From Paenibacillus polymyxa M1 (GTDB taxonomy: Bacteria > Bacillota > Bacilli > Paenibacillales > Paenibacillaceae), in contig NC_017542.1 in the NCBI RefSeq assembly GCF_000237325.1, positions 4,666,001-4,730,000 on the forward strand: DNA of 64,000 nt. The letters run 5' to 3'. The notes beneath the pieces were generated by a model, which did not search any database, was not told where the DNA came from, and saw only the letters and a list, made by a program, of their open reading frames with translations. Each line of letters opens with the position of its first letter. Position 1 is the stretch's first letter. Made by a program: the position numbers and the translations under genes. Positions 17,150 through 26,443 of the stretch are shown one piece after another.

Positions 17150-18448
17150 ATGAATCCACTGGCAGCGCAGTTAAATCAAAACATTCAGACAGGCAACGAG
17201 CATGTATATCAAATGCTTTCTCTTTTAGGTAAAGAGATTTATTTTCCAAAAGAAGGGATATTGAGTCAATCTGCCGAGGCAGGGAAACTTGCTAAAAAAT
17301 ATAATGCTACGATCGGGATTGCTACTGAAGGCAATGGCCCTATGCATTTGGAGGTAATTCAGGAGAAGCTGTCCGCTTATAGTCCTAAGGATTTATATCC
17401 TTACGCTCCCCCTGCGGGCAAACCTGAACTTCGTAGCGTATGGCGTGACAAAATGCTGAAAGAAAATCCTTCGCTGGCTGGAAAAGGCTACGGCCTTCCT
17501 GTAGTTACGAACGCGCTGACCCACGGTTTGAGCATCGTTGCCGACCTGTTTACGGATGAAGGAGATGCTGTCATTTATCCAGATAAAAACTGGGAGAACT
17601 ATGAACTGACTTTCGGTATTCGCCGTCATGGACGTTTGGTGAATTTTCCGTTGTTCACAGAGGATCACCGTTTTAATAGTGAGGGTTTACGCGAGGCGCT
17701 ACTAGCGCAGAAAGAATACGGCAAAGCGATCGTTGTACTGAACTTCCCGAACAACCCGACAGGCTATACACCGGGCATTGAAGAGGGTAAAGCTATTGTC
17801 GCTGCCATTCAGGAAGCGGCGGAAGCAGGCATCAATGTCGTAGTTGTGACAGATGACGCTTATTTTGGCCTGTTCTTCGAGGACTCCCTGCATGAATCAT
17901 TATTCGGTCAGCTAGCCGGACTTCATCCGAGAATTTTACCAGTCAAAATTGACGGAGCTACCAAAGAAGAATTCGTTTGGGGCTTCCGTGTCGGATTTAT
18001 TACCTTTGCTTCGGAGCATCAGGATGTACTGAATGCGCTGGAACAAAAAACACTAGGGATTATCCGGGCAACGATTTCGAGCGGGCCTCACCCATCTCAA
18101 ACCTTCGTACTGGATGCCCTCAAATCACCCGATTTTGAGCAACAGAAGAATGAAAAGTTCCAAATTATGAAGGGGCGGGCTAATAAAGTCAAAGCGTTGC
18201 TCGATAGCGGAAAATACGGGGATGTATGGAGCTACTATCCTTTCAATTCAGGCTATTTTATGTGTCTCAAGCTGAACGGCTTGTCTGCTGAACGACTGCG
18301 CACTCATTTGCTGGAGCAATATGGGGTAGGCACGATTGCATTGGGTGAATACGATCTCCGTATTGCGTTCTCATGTATCGAAGAAGAGTATCTGGAAGAC
18401 CTATATGACATTGTTTATCGTGGCGCACAAGATTTGTTGAACGCCTAA
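17150..18448 (+). CDS. PLP-dependent class I/II aminotransferase
   Basis: This 432-residue fold-type I aminotransferase has NFPNNPTGYTP (cofactor and substrate pocket), DDAYFGLFFE, and the Schiff-base lysine in GATKEEFVWGFRVGF. It is annotated most often as an aromatic/aspartate-type aminotransferase; the true amino donor cannot be read from sequence. The start ATG is preceded by GGAAGG. A good promoter and a downstream terminator make it monocistronic. Its divergent AraC neighbour is the obvious candidate regulator. Confidence 0.88.
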   Translation: MNPLAAQLNQNIQTGNEHVYQMLSLLGKEIYFPKEGILSQSAEAGKLAKKYNATIGIATEGNGPMHLEVIQEKLSAYSPKDLYPYAPPAGKPELRSVWRDKMLKENPSLAGKGYGLPVVTNALTHGLSIVADLFTDEGDAVIYPDKNWENYELTFGIRRHGRLVNFPLFTEDHRFNSEGLREALLAQKEYGKAIVVLNFPNNPTGYTPGIEEGKAIVAAIQEAAEAGINVVVVTDDAYFGLFFEDSLHESLFGQLAGLHPRILPVKIDGATKEEFVWGFRVGFITFASEHQDVLNALEQKTLGIIRATISSGPHPSQTFVLDALKSPDFEQQKNEKFQIMKGRANKVKALLDSGKYGDVWSYYPFNSGYFMCLKLNGLSAERLRTHLLEQYGVGTIALGEYDLRIAFSCIEEEYLEDLYDIVYRGAQDLLNA

Positions 18449-18482
18449 TCTGTCTGTATCAGGTTAAATATATAGCATAACT

Positions 18483-18517
18483 AGCGGTATGCCAGATATT
18501 AGGGCATACCGCTTTTG
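18483..18517 (+). terminator. terminator of the aminotransferase gene
   Basis: AGCGGTATGCC and GGCATACCGCT form a perfect 11-bp stem with a 9-base loop, followed by TTTT on the plus strand, 34 bases after the stop codon. Confidence 0.85.
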
Positions 18518-18552
18518 ATTGGCTGACTATTGTCCATCACACGTCCGCACAA

Positions 18553-19830
18553 TTATCCTTCCGCAGCGAGCAGAGATTCCTGTGCCAGTGGTAGGAGGAT
18601 GACGACCTCCGTTCCGACTCCGGGCTCACTTTCATAGCGTATACTCCCGTTCATGGCTTCAATAATTCGAAAGGAAACGACCGTTCCCAGTCCTGTTCCT
18701 ACCTCTTTGGTTGAAAAAAACAATGTACCCACTCGTTCGAGATGCTCCTGGCTCATGCCTTTTCCAGTATCCCTAATACTTAGACATGCCTGCTCTTCCT
18801 GAACCGTCAGCTTTATGTATACCCTGCCTCCATCTTCCGCAGCTTCAATCGCATTTTTCGTCACATGTATTAACGCCTGTAGCAGCTGGTTACGATCTGT
18901 ATGTATGTAAATTTCATTCCTTAGCTCTGTATACAGCCTTACGCCTTGCTTGTTCGCCATTGGCTTCAGAAGCAAAACGATCTGTTGAACCATGCCAGAC
19001 AGATCCATCCGTTCTGTGTTTCCAATCTGCGGTCTGGATAAGTTCAGATAATCGCTAATAATTCTTTCAGCCCGATCCACTTCTGCCAGTGCCAAAGCAA
19101 CATATCTGCGATTTTTTCCTTCTAATCCTGACTGGACCATTTGCAGGAACCCTTTTACGACAGTTAAAGGATTCCGTACTTCATGGGCCATAGACGCTGC
19201 CAGTTCACCCAACGTATTCAGACGCTCGGCATATTTAATTTTTCTTCTCATTTCTTCTCGCTCCAAACTAAACTCCATCCAGAAAGAAGAAGCTCCAATA
19301 CTTAGGAATTGAATCACACCGAACCAGAGTATTGAACGGATCAGCTCAATCTCATCCTCATCCAGTCTGCCATTGATCCAAGAATGTATTAAAAGAAAAA
19401 TCAGCATGACCCCAGTAATCCATATACTCATTACCATATTCATGCCCACTCGAAGCAACATGCTTTTGAGCTGCATAAATTTGTTTCTTACCAAGAGAGG
19501 TCCCAAATAACACAACATCATGCTCGGAAGCCCCACCACCATAGACTCAGGGCCTACATACATGCGAGCCATTACCATTAGCGTCACATTCATTAGACCT
19601 GCCGTAGGACCAAAATATAAAACAGAAAGGATCAAAGGAACATAGCGAAGATCCCAATATAATCCGTACCAAATGTACGAAAACATAAGGCAAAGCACAG
19701 AAGAAACACCCAGCACCCCTCCCATAAGCAGCGGGGTATGCTTCCTATGCCGATGATCCGACAAAGCGCTATATACGAGTAACGGTACAAACACAAGAAA
19801 TATGTTCACGAGCAGCTTATCTACCAGCAT
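18553..19830 (-). CDS. orphan KinB-like membrane histidine kinase
   Basis: This 425-residue kinase has about six membrane segments in residues 1-195, in the arrangement of the 5TM-Lyt sensor domain of KinB-type sporulation kinases. The HisKA domain has phospho-acceptor His in SMAHEVRNPLTVVKGFLQ. The ATPase domain has N-box HVTKNAIEAAEDGG, G1 box DTGKGM, and a G2 region containing GTGLGTVVSFRIIE. No response regulator lies nearby, as expected for phosphorelay kinases that phosphorylate Spo0F. I chose the ATG at 19830 over an upstream TTG that lacks a ribosome site. It is a plausible target of the Sda protein encoded at 54257-54400. Confidence 0.85.
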   Translation of the reverse strand: MLVDKLLVNIFLVFVPLLVYSALSDHRHRKHTPLLMGGVLGVSSVLCLMFSYIWYGLYWDLRYVPLILSVLYFGPTAGLMNVTLMVMARMYVGPESMVVGLPSMMLCYLGPLLVRNKFMQLKSMLLRVGMNMVMSIWITGVMLIFLLIHSWINGRLDEDEIELIRSILWFGVIQFLSIGASSFWMEFSLEREEMRRKIKYAERLNTLGELAASMAHEVRNPLTVVKGFLQMVQSGLEGKNRRYVALALAEVDRAERIISDYLNLSRPQIGNTERMDLSGMVQQIVLLLKPMANKQGVRLYTELRNEIYIHTDRNQLLQALIHVTKNAIEAAEDGGRVYIKLTVQEEQACLSIRDTGKGMSQEHLERVGTLFFSTKEVGTGLGTVVSFRIIEAMNGSIRYESEPGVGTEVVILLPLAQESLLAAEG

Positions 19831-19987
19831 CTCGTCTTTCCCACTTTCCAAGTGATAATGATTACATACTTCTTCTATTCTCGATAATACGTACCTTTTC
19901 CTCTCTCATCTCCTGCATCTGATGAAAAATATAGGGCGATTCGGCAACACACCAGAACATTGGCCCACGCAATCCAAAAACCCAATT

Positions 19988-19996
19988 CATAAGATA
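19988..19996 (+). promoter_or_regulatory. candidate sigma-K -10 before the YjcZ-like gene
   Basis: CATAAGATA fits CATANNNTA and stands 40 bases before the start of a microprotein whose family is made during sporulation. No clear -35 AC is at ideal spacing, so confidence is low. Confidence 0.35.
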
Positions 19997-20036
19997 CGAT
20001 GTATCCTTTATCACAATGACCGAGAGGAGAATGAGC

Positions 20037-20153
20037 ATGGGAGCAGAAGAAACAAGAGGCGGTTATGGTGGTTATGGCGCATTCACAAGCACAGGAACAA
20101 TTTTGGTACTGTTCATTTTATTAGTTATCATCAGCAAAACGATCTTCGTTTAA
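20037..20153 (+). CDS. YjcZ-type sporulation microprotein (38 aa)
   Basis: This tiny gene encodes 38 residues: an acidic start, a glycine/tyrosine stretch (RGGYGGYGAF) and a single hydrophobic helix (TILVLFILLVIIS) ending KTIFV. This plan matches the YjcZ/YhzC-like short membrane proteins that abound in Bacillales spores. The ATG at 20037 is 7 bases after GAGGAG; an earlier in-frame ATG at 20031 is too close to it. A 21-bp-stem terminator follows. Standard gene callers may miss it because of length. Molecular function in the family is not known. Confidence 0.82.
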   Translation: MGAEETRGGYGGYGAFTSTGTILVLFILLVIISKTIFV

Positions 20154-20201
20154 GCAGACGGATATCTGCACCCACGACTACCATAGCAGCGAACGTACAA
20201 A

Positions 20202-20255
20202 AAAGGCTAATCCGCAGGCAGCTCAGCTTTTGCTGCTTGCGAATTAGCCTTTACT
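20202..20255. terminator. strong 21-bp stem terminator
   Basis: Bases 20202-20222 pair with 20232-20252 over 21 bp, including two G-U pairs, around a 9-base loop, and T-rich sequence follows. It ends the YjcZ-like message and faces the convergent ecsB stop at 20275. Confidence 0.85.
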
Positions 20256-20274
20256 TTATTCACACAGATATGGG

Positions 20275-21504
20275 TCACACTTCTTCCTCATCCTGTCCAT
20301 CCAAACGCCATTTTTTGGCTTGAGTACCACGGAGCAGGAACACAACAAGGACTCCCCCAACCAATATAAGCACTGTAGACAGTAGATCCTCCGTTCCTTT
20401 TGCCAGAAAAGGAAGCCACAGCACCACCGCAGCCGGCAACGTCAACCGAACAACAAAGTCAAGAAAAGACGCACGGCGACTATGCGCAGGAATCGGATAT
20501 AACTGAAGCCACAACGAATCCCTGTGATACTGTCTTAAAGAAGTGATCTGAACACCTATGAGGAATATAAAAAATAAATATACGGCAATACCAATCCAGC
20601 TAGCATGGGTGATATATATAATTAACAGACCCAGAATACCTAACCGAATGACAATGCCTGCTGGCTCTGTACGCAAGAACGTCTTAAACAGCAGGTAACG
20701 ATACGCTCCCCTTCTGTTCCAAGGTATGTTACCACCCAGCCAGGACAGCCAGCGGCGCGGCGTCACTCTCTGCGTAAGGGCAGGCACATCGACAAACCAG
20801 CCCAACGTACGCATCACGCGAGCAGCCTGCATGCCCTCTGTGCGGATCAGTTTTTCCCAAGCCACTAGCAGCTTGACCGGTAAACGCAGAACAAGCACGT
20901 ACACCACGCCAACCAACACGATAAATGGCAAGCTGTGTAGCGGAGGCTGCCATAGCCATGCGGCTACCATCAGCACAGCCAGAACCCACCGCAGGAGACG
21001 ATAGCCTACGCTCCCGCCAACCGATACCATGCGAAGCTCCTGCCAGCCGCCGTAGCTAAATAGCAGCTTCAGCAGCACGAACAGCAGCAGAGTCAGTAGC
21101 AGCGGCTTAGGCGCAGCATCACTGCGGATATACAGCGGCCACAAAATAATGGACAGCAGCAGCAAACCGAATATTTTATATACCACGCCTCGAATCCGGC
21201 TGGCCTTGAAATACTGGGGCATCGCGTGCTCCTGGGGACGAAGGAAGACAATATCTGCCTCATTCAAATACGTTCGAAAGCTCGCATGCGCGATTGGAAT
21301 AGCTACAATAAGCATGATCCAGCGGATGGGCAAATCCGGCGGAATATGCATCAGCAAGGACGTGTACCATGCGGCAAAGGCAATCAGCGCAAAGCCGAAG
21401 ACCACTGCAAGGCCGCTCTGAATGACATAGCCCAGATAAGGCAGCACCTGTCCCCAGAACGCTAGACGTCTTTCTTTATGCAAACGTTGCAAATCCATGC
21501 TCAT
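20275..21504 (-). CDS. ecsB: ABC transporter permease EcsB
   Basis: This 409-residue membrane protein has about 8-10 transmembrane helices and the EcsB family start (RLHKERRLAFWGQVLPYLGYVIQS). With EcsA it forms an ABC exporter that, in Bacillus subtilis, affects protease secretion, regulated intramembrane proteolysis and competence. The start ATG overlaps the ecsA stop by four bases, the classical ecsAB coupling. The C-terminus ends with an acidic tail (GQDEEEV). The third gene ecsC is not next to it here. Confidence 0.92.
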   Translation of the reverse strand: MSMDLQRLHKERRLAFWGQVLPYLGYVIQSGLAVVFGFALIAFAAWYTSLLMHIPPDLPIRWIMLIVAIPIAHASFRTYLNEADIVFLRPQEHAMPQYFKASRIRGVVYKIFGLLLLSIILWPLYIRSDAAPKPLLLTLLLFVLLKLLFSYGGWQELRMVSVGGSVGYRLLRWVLAVLMVAAWLWQPPLHSLPFIVLVGVVYVLVLRLPVKLLVAWEKLIRTEGMQAARVMRTLGWFVDVPALTQRVTPRRWLSWLGGNIPWNRRGAYRYLLFKTFLRTEPAGIVIRLGILGLLIIYITHASWIGIAVYLFFIFLIGVQITSLRQYHRDSLWLQLYPIPAHSRRASFLDFVVRLTLPAAVVLWLPFLAKGTEDLLSTVLILVGGVLVVFLLRGTQAKKWRLDGQDEEEV

Positions 21505-22247
21505 TCCCTGCCTTGTACCAGCTCATAAAATGCATCTTCCAGCGGCATGCCCGGCTTACCCGCCTGTGCTGTCACTTCGTCCAACGTACCCTGAGCGATG
21601 ATGGCACCCTGATGAAGCACAATAAAACGATCGCAATAATTTTCAATCGTGGACAAAATATGAGAACTGAGCAAAATAGACGAACCCGAACGCTTCATCT
21701 CCAACATAAAGTCAAGCAGGGAACGAATGCCGAGCGGGTCCAAACCCAAAAAAGGCTCATCTATGACATACAACGGCGGTCCCGCTAAAAATGCGCACAT
21801 AATCATCACTTTCTGACGCATCCCTTTGGAGAGATGCATCGACATACTTCCGCTTTTATCCCGCATACGGAACAAGTCCAGCATTTGATCGCTGCGCGTC
21901 CGGAAATCTGCTTCGCTGACTCCGTATGCTCTAGCCGTAAACTCCATATGCTCCATCACTGTCATTTCAGGATACAGCTCTGGAGCTTCGGGTACAAAAG
22001 CAATAGCTCCCTGATATGCTTCGGGATTCTCATCCTGCTTATGACCCTGTACGCGAATTTCTCCGGCCTGCGGTGTCATCAGTCCCAAAATATGCTTCAT
22101 AGTCGTGCTTTTCCCGGCCCCGTTCAGACCGATCAGTCCCACCATTTCTCCCGGCTTCACATCGAGCGAAATCTGATGCAGCACCGGGCGTTTGGCGCTG
22201 TATCCACCGGTCAGTCCGTTAATTTGCAACACAGGCTGTTGTTCCAT
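21501..22247 (-). CDS. ecsA: ABC transporter ATP-binding protein EcsA
   Basis: This 248-residue nucleotide-binding subunit has Walker A GLNGAGKST, a Q-loop-like region at FVPEAPELYPEMTV, signature LSKGMRQKVMI, Walker B LYVIDEPFLGLD and the H-loop SSHILST. LSKGM in place of LSGGQ is a normal variant for this family. It is coupled to ecsB by a four-base overlap. The ATG has GAGGGGGAG just upstream. It lies 18 bases after the DEAD-box helicase gene, so the three genes may be co-transcribed. Confidence 0.94.
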   Translation of the reverse strand: MEQQPVLQINGLTGGYSAKRPVLHQISLDVKPGEMVGLIGLNGAGKSTTMKHILGLMTPQAGEIRVQGHKQDENPEAYQGAIAFVPEAPELYPEMTVMEHMEFTARAYGVSEADFRTRSDQMLDLFRMRDKSGSMSMHLSKGMRQKVMIMCAFLAGPPLYVIDEPFLGLDPLGIRSLLDFMLEMKRSGSSILLSSHILSTIENYCDRFIVLHQGAIIAQGTLDEVTAQAGKPGMPLEDAFYELVQGRE

Positions 22248-22265
22248 GGCTCCCCCTCTTCTCCC

Positions 22266-23657
22266 TTACTCGTTCGGTTTTGATCCTTTTTCCTTCAGCC
22301 ATCTTGGCGCACCCTTGTTTTTACGATCACGCTCGCGCTGTGCCTTTCCTGCTTTGGATAAGGCTGCTCCTTTGCTCTTGCCTGGAGCTGAACCGTTCAC
22401 GGAATTCCTGCCTGGACGCCCTGCTTCAGTCCGAACAGGTGTCTTGCGGTTTTCCGTCACTGTTCCATTGGAAATGGATCTAGTCTCAGATGGCCTTACA
22501 GGGGCACGCTTGGCATCCGCCGGGCGCGGCACTACAACTCGACCTCCGTACAACGCACGCTCTGCAATATCGATTCCCAGCTCACGAGAAAACTTACGCA
22601 TGATGAACGTTTCGCGCTCGGTCACCACCGACACTACCAGTCCTTTGCGTCCCATACGTCCTGTCCGCCCTGCACGGTGAACATAAGCTTGACTATCCGT
22701 AGCCGGGTCAAAATGAATGACCATTTCAAGCCCCTCAATATCCAGACCACGGGCTGCCACATCCGAAGCGACCAGCACTTTGAGCTTGTCCTCGCGGAAC
22801 CGAGCCAACACGTTGCTGCGCGTGACTTTATCTGCATCTCCATACAAGGATGCCGTAGTTAGGCCCATGTGCTTGAGCTTGGCTTCAATTTCCCCGATGG
22901 CATTGGTCGTATTTACGAACACCAGCGCTTTTCTCGGATTAAAATGCCGTACCAGACGGCGCAGCATATCCACCTTATCCCGTTCTTCGGATACAAAGTA
23001 GTAATGTTCCAGTCCACTGGCCGTCTTCTGATCAGGATCAATCCCGATTTCTACGTAATCAGGCATCTCCCGTTGTGCCAATGACTGAATTTCATTATTC
23101 AGCGTTGCGGACAGGAATACCAATTGACGATCACGTTGAGCAGAGCCCAGTATATGGGTCACATCGCCGGCTCCGCCGAGCTGGAACATCTGATCCACCT
23201 CATCAATGACAATTGTTGTGATATTGTGCATCTTCAGCTTTTTCGAAGCGATGAGTTCCCGTACACGTCCTGGTGTGCCTACCACAAGCTGTGGATGATC
23301 CTTTAGCTTTTCGATTTGGCGCTTGATTGCCGCCCCACCAATCAAACCTAGTACACGGATTCCACGATGCTCTCCGTAGCGCTGACCCTCACGTACAATT
23401 TGCATGGCCAATTCCTGGCTTGGAGCCAGTATCAGCTTTTGTGTAGCCTTTTTCTGTGGGTCAATGGCTTGTAGCAGCGGTAGCAAATAAGCCAGTGTTT
23501 TGCCTGTACCGGTTTGCGAGCGCGCCAATACATGCTTTCCCTTCATTATTTCCGGTATAGCCTCTGCCTGAACTGGCGAAGGCTGTGTAATTTCATGCTC
23601 GGTCAGTTTGTCTAACAGATCTTGTTCAACGCCGAGCGCTTCAAAATTCAATGTCAT
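22266..23657 (-). CDS. DEAD-box RNA helicase
   Basis: This 463-residue RNA helicase has a Q motif (FEALGVEQDLLDKL..ITQPSPVQ), Walker A ARSQTGTGKT, GTPGR, motif II as DEVD instead of DEAD, SATL and the late motif HRAGRTGRMG. The C-terminal ~90 residues are basic, Arg/Lys/Pro-rich and likely disordered RNA-binding tail. The DEVD variant recalls YfmL-type cold and ribosome-assembly helicases. The ATG at 23657 was chosen over a TTG that abuts the ribosome site. Probable role: ribosome assembly or RNA turnover. Confidence 0.92.
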   Translation of the reverse strand: MTLNFEALGVEQDLLDKLTEHEITQPSPVQAEAIPEIMKGKHVLARSQTGTGKTLAYLLPLLQAIDPQKKATQKLILAPSQELAMQIVREGQRYGEHRGIRVLGLIGGAAIKRQIEKLKDHPQLVVGTPGRVRELIASKKLKMHNITTIVIDEVDQMFQLGGAGDVTHILGSAQRDRQLVFLSATLNNEIQSLAQREMPDYVEIGIDPDQKTASGLEHYYFVSEERDKVDMLRRLVRHFNPRKALVFVNTTNAIGEIEAKLKHMGLTTASLYGDADKVTRSNVLARFREDKLKVLVASDVAARGLDIEGLEMVIHFDPATDSQAYVHRAGRTGRMGRKGLVVSVVTERETFIMRKFSRELGIDIAERALYGGRVVVPRPADAKRAPVRPSETRSISNGTVTENRKTPVRTEAGRPGRNSVNGSAPGKSKGAALSKAGKAQRERDRKNKGAPRWLKEKGSKPNE

Positions 23658-23734
23658 GAAAAGGTCCAACCCCTATACGTAAATTCGTTACTCTCCATTA
23701 TATGCGAAAATAGCCCTGTTACCAAATCACAAAA

Positions 23735-23777
23735 ATAAAAGATGTCCCTCACCACACCTAATGGCTACGGGACATCT
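23735..23777 (-). terminator. terminator of the short-chain dehydrogenase gene
   Basis: AGATGTCCC and GGGACATCT make a 9-bp stem with a 20-base loop, and the minus strand continues TTTTATTTTTG. It starts two bases after the stop codon at 23779. Confidence 0.8.
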
Positions 23778-23778
23778 A

Positions 23779-24558
23779 TTATTTCTTATTCATCACACCA
23801 TGCCCCAGCCTGTCGATCAGTCTGGGAGCTAATTGATACAGCTTGAGGAAAGGAGATACCCACTGTGGCAGATTAACCTCCTCCTTGCGGAGTTCCATCG
23901 CCCTTACGATATGCTGTGCTACCTTATCAGGTTTTAGCATAAACCAGCCAACATTCCGCACATAACCCCCTGAAGGATCTGCCAGCTCAAAAAACGGTGT
24001 ATCAATCGGCCCAGGGTTAATCGTCGTTACGGTCACTCCACTTCCGCGCAGTTCTTGCCGGAGCGCATTGCTGAAACCGAGCAACGCATGTTTTGTGGCC
24101 GTATAAGAAGCCGATTTGGCTGTCCCGATTTTCCCAGCCATCGATGCTACATTCACAATCTGCCCATCGTTCCGCTCTGTCATTTGCGGCAGAAACGCCT
24201 TGATGCAGCGAACAACCCCCATATAGTTCACGTCCATCATTTGTTCAAACTCTGTCAGGTCGGTTTCATTAAAATACTCAAACTTTCCGTAACCTGCATT
24301 GTTGAGCAATATATCAACCCGTCCGTATTCTTCCAATACCCGTGCAGCAACAGCCTCTACCTGCTCCTGGCAGGTAACGTCCAATGGGATCAGCTCATGC
24401 CTGCCGCTGATTCCCGCAGATACTTGCTTCAATCGCTCCTGCGAGCGTGCTGTTAAAATAGGAATCGCGCCCTTTGCGCTCAACAACTGAGCGCAAAGGG
24501 CGCCAATCCCACTGGATGCACCTGTAATCACAATTACCTTATCCTGCAATGTACTCAT
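23779..24558 (-). CDS. short-chain dehydrogenase/reductase
   Basis: This 259-residue NAD(P)-dependent oxidoreductase has a Rossmann start TGASSGIGALCAQ, NNAGYG, an active-site Ser upstream of Y-x3-K in YTATKHAL, and NPGPIDTPFF. It resembles the YqjQ-type classical SDRs of Bacillales; the substrate is unknown. I chose the second ATG, eight bases after GGAGGG. A perfect 16-bp inverted repeat lies inside codons 19-31 and could fold in the message. Confidence 0.9.
   Translation of the reverse strand: MSTLQDKVIVITGASSGIGALCAQLLSAKGAIPILTARSQERLKQVSAGISGRHELIPLDVTCQEQVEAVAARVLEEYGRVDILLNNAGYGKFEYFNETDLTEFEQMMDVNYMGVVRCIKAFLPQMTERNDGQIVNVASMAGKIGTAKSASYTATKHALLGFSNALRQELRGSGVTVTTINPGPIDTPFFELADPSGGYVRNVGWFMLKPDKVAQHIVRAMELRKEEVNLPQWVSPFLKLYQLAPRLIDRLGHGVMNKK
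24467..24503 (-). repeat. perfect 16-bp inverted repeat inside the SDR gene
   Basis: GCGCCCTTTGCGCTCA (24467-24482) and TGAGCGCAAAGGGCGC (24488-24503) are exact reverse complements separated by five bases. In the SDR mRNA this gives a very stable hairpin 55-91 bases after the start codon. Such a long perfect palindrome is rare in coding sequence. Confidence 0.9.
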
Positions 24559-24597
24559 GGTCATCCCTCCACATTAAAGAAACTTACTCCTTTAATA

Positions 24598-25062
24598 TTA
24601 AGAGATCATCACCTGAATATCCAGCTCACCGATTCCTTCCACCGAAAGCGGAATACAAAGGGCACGCTGGGGCACAAAAGTGGTCAAGTTTTCTGATTTC
24701 ATGACCTGCGGAGGGGTGATATCCACGACAATTCCCTGACTGGACAAAATTGTACTGGCATTGCCACTAATCATATTGCCCAATTCCGAAATTGCGCTTT
24801 TGCCCATCTCATCAATTTCAGTCAACACAAATCCGCCCATCATCGCCGATACCATACGTAGCGCCACCTGCTCATTCAGACCGAACACAATATTTCCGCT
24901 GAGCTGTCCGGTCATCCCGATCATAATCCAGATATGGTCGTCCACTAACTCGACATTTTTCACACCGAGATTTCCGGGTAAAGGAGATACTTGGATCAAT
25001 TGTTCAATGACCCGTCTCGCCGACTCCAAAAAAGGATTTATCACTTCTGCCTTCACGATCAT
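24598..25062 (-). CDS. CheX-type CheY-P phosphatase
   Basis: This 154-residue protein of the CheC/CheX/FliY family dephosphorylates CheY-P in chemotaxis. The single E-x-x-N active-site motif is visible in SAISELGNMISGNAS, and the following ILSSQGIVVDITPP strand is typical of CheX. The ATG follows AAAGGGG. It stands alone, with no other chemotaxis gene in the window. CheX homologues without neighbours may also act on other receiver domains. Confidence 0.88.
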   Translation of the reverse strand: MIVKAEVINPFLESARRVIEQLIQVSPLPGNLGVKNVELVDDHIWIMIGMTGQLSGNIVFGLNEQVALRMVSAMMGGFVLTEIDEMGKSAISELGNMISGNASTILSSQGIVVDITPPQVMKSENLTTFVPQRALCIPLSVEGIGELDIQVMIS

Positions 25063-25480
25063 TGCGCCCCTTTACGATGGGCTTTTAGACACACAACAAA
25101 AGTCCCATATAAATTTGAATTTTTATTTAAATAATGCTGGATAACGACTCAACCTGCAATAAAATACTCTCTCTATCACTTATCGACAGCAGTCCCGCAA
25201 TTTTTTATAGCTAAAGCACAAAAAATGTGAATAATGTACTATATCTTTACTACAAGCCGAATCTAGACTGGTTATTTTTAAAGTATATCAGGACTTTAGT
25301 CTTTATCCCCCAATATACCACACTTTACGGTGTACTGCTTCGATTCATTGCCCTTCCTGCTCGAATAACCTATAATCTAATGAAATAAAGCATAACGATG
25401 GTTTTACATATAAACAAGTAGATTGGCTAAACTCAGTTTATACAGCTGCGACAAGCTAAAGAAAAGAGAGGAGGAACTTC
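25063..25480. other. 418-bp divergent intergenic region
   Basis: This AT-rich region separates the minus-strand cheX-like gene from the plus-strand LysR gene. It contains the LysR promoter at 25348-25376 and, just before 25481, a GAGAGGAGG ribosome site. Nothing else with clear coding or structural signal was found. Confidence 0.5.
25348..25376 (+). promoter_or_regulatory. sigma-A promoter of the LysR gene
   Basis: TTGCCC (25348-25353) and a perfect TATAAT (25371-25376) are 17 bases apart. The start codon is 105 bases downstream, leaving a leader long enough for autoregulatory binding. Confidence 0.55.
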
Positions 25481-26383
25481 ATGAACATCAGTCAACTTGA
25501 AACACTTATCATGATTTCCAAAACGATGAGCTTCCGTAAAGCCGGAGAACTTCTCAATTTGACGCAGCCGGCGGTGTCCGCCCAAATCAAAAGTCTAGAG
25601 GATGAGTTCAAAACCATTCTGATTGACCGCAACCAGCCCGTCACCCTGACCGACCGGGGAGTTGTTTTTTTGGAACACGCCGAGCGCATATTGGAGGTTG
25701 TTGAGGAATTAAGACAGAGATTGTATGACTTGAACGAAACACCGCAGGGTCACATTGCGCTGGGTACCACAACATCCATCGCCATTCAAATTTTACCGCG
25801 TGTGCTCTCCTACTTTCAGGATCAGTTCCCTCTCATCAAAACCTCCATTCAATCCATGGCCTCCTCGATGATCTATCAGCAGGTGGAGAACGGACTTATT
25901 GATGTTGGTATCGGTTATCTGATCGAACGTAATCCCAATCTAAGCACTTCAGTCCTGTATTATGATTCTTTTGAGCTTGTCGTGTCTCCTACACATCCGC
26001 TGGCCTCGCAACCACACGCTACTATTGAAGCCCTTCGGGAAATTCCGCTCATTCTGCTCTCTCCCGATACGGTAGGACGGAAATTCGTGGACGATGTTTT
26101 TAAAAAGCACCAAATTGTGCCCCATGTCGTGATCGAGTTGTCCAGCAGTGAGGAAGTCAAACGGATGGTCGAAATCAATCTCGGAGCTGCCATAATTTCC
26201 AGACTTTCAGTCACTTCTGAACTGCGTACAGGCACATTAAAAATGATCCATATTCCCGAGCTGGAAGTTAGTCATCCGGTAGGGGTGATTTATAAGTCCG
26301 GCCGTTATCTAAACTCAGCAATGCAGCAATTTTTGAGCGATCTGAAGGGGATGCCGGAGACGAATTTCACCAATTCTGAATAA
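25481..26383 (+). CDS. LysR-family transcriptional regulator
   Basis: This 300-residue regulator has an N-terminal winged helix (SQLETLIMISKTMSFRKAGELLNLTQPAVSAQIKSLE) and a C-terminal periplasmic-binding-fold effector domain from about residue 90 (GHIALGTTTSIAIQILPRV). The ATG follows GAGGAGG. The only adjacent gene is hisJ, 60 bases downstream in the same direction, so the two may form an operon. Its effector and regulon cannot be predicted. Confidence 0.92.
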   Translation: MNISQLETLIMISKTMSFRKAGELLNLTQPAVSAQIKSLEDEFKTILIDRNQPVTLTDRGVVFLEHAERILEVVEELRQRLYDLNETPQGHIALGTTTSIAIQILPRVLSYFQDQFPLIKTSIQSMASSMIYQQVENGLIDVGIGYLIERNPNLSTSVLYYDSFELVVSPTHPLASQPHATIEALREIPLILLSPDTVGRKFVDDVFKKHQIVPHVVIELSSSEEVKRMVEINLGAAIISRLSVTSELRTGTLKMIHIPELEVSHPVGVIYKSGRYLNSAMQQFLSDLKGMPETNFTNSE

Positions 26384-26443
26384 CGTAATTCGCTATGAAC
26401 AACATACACAATATAAACCTTGGTTACGAAAGGAAGACAGTCC

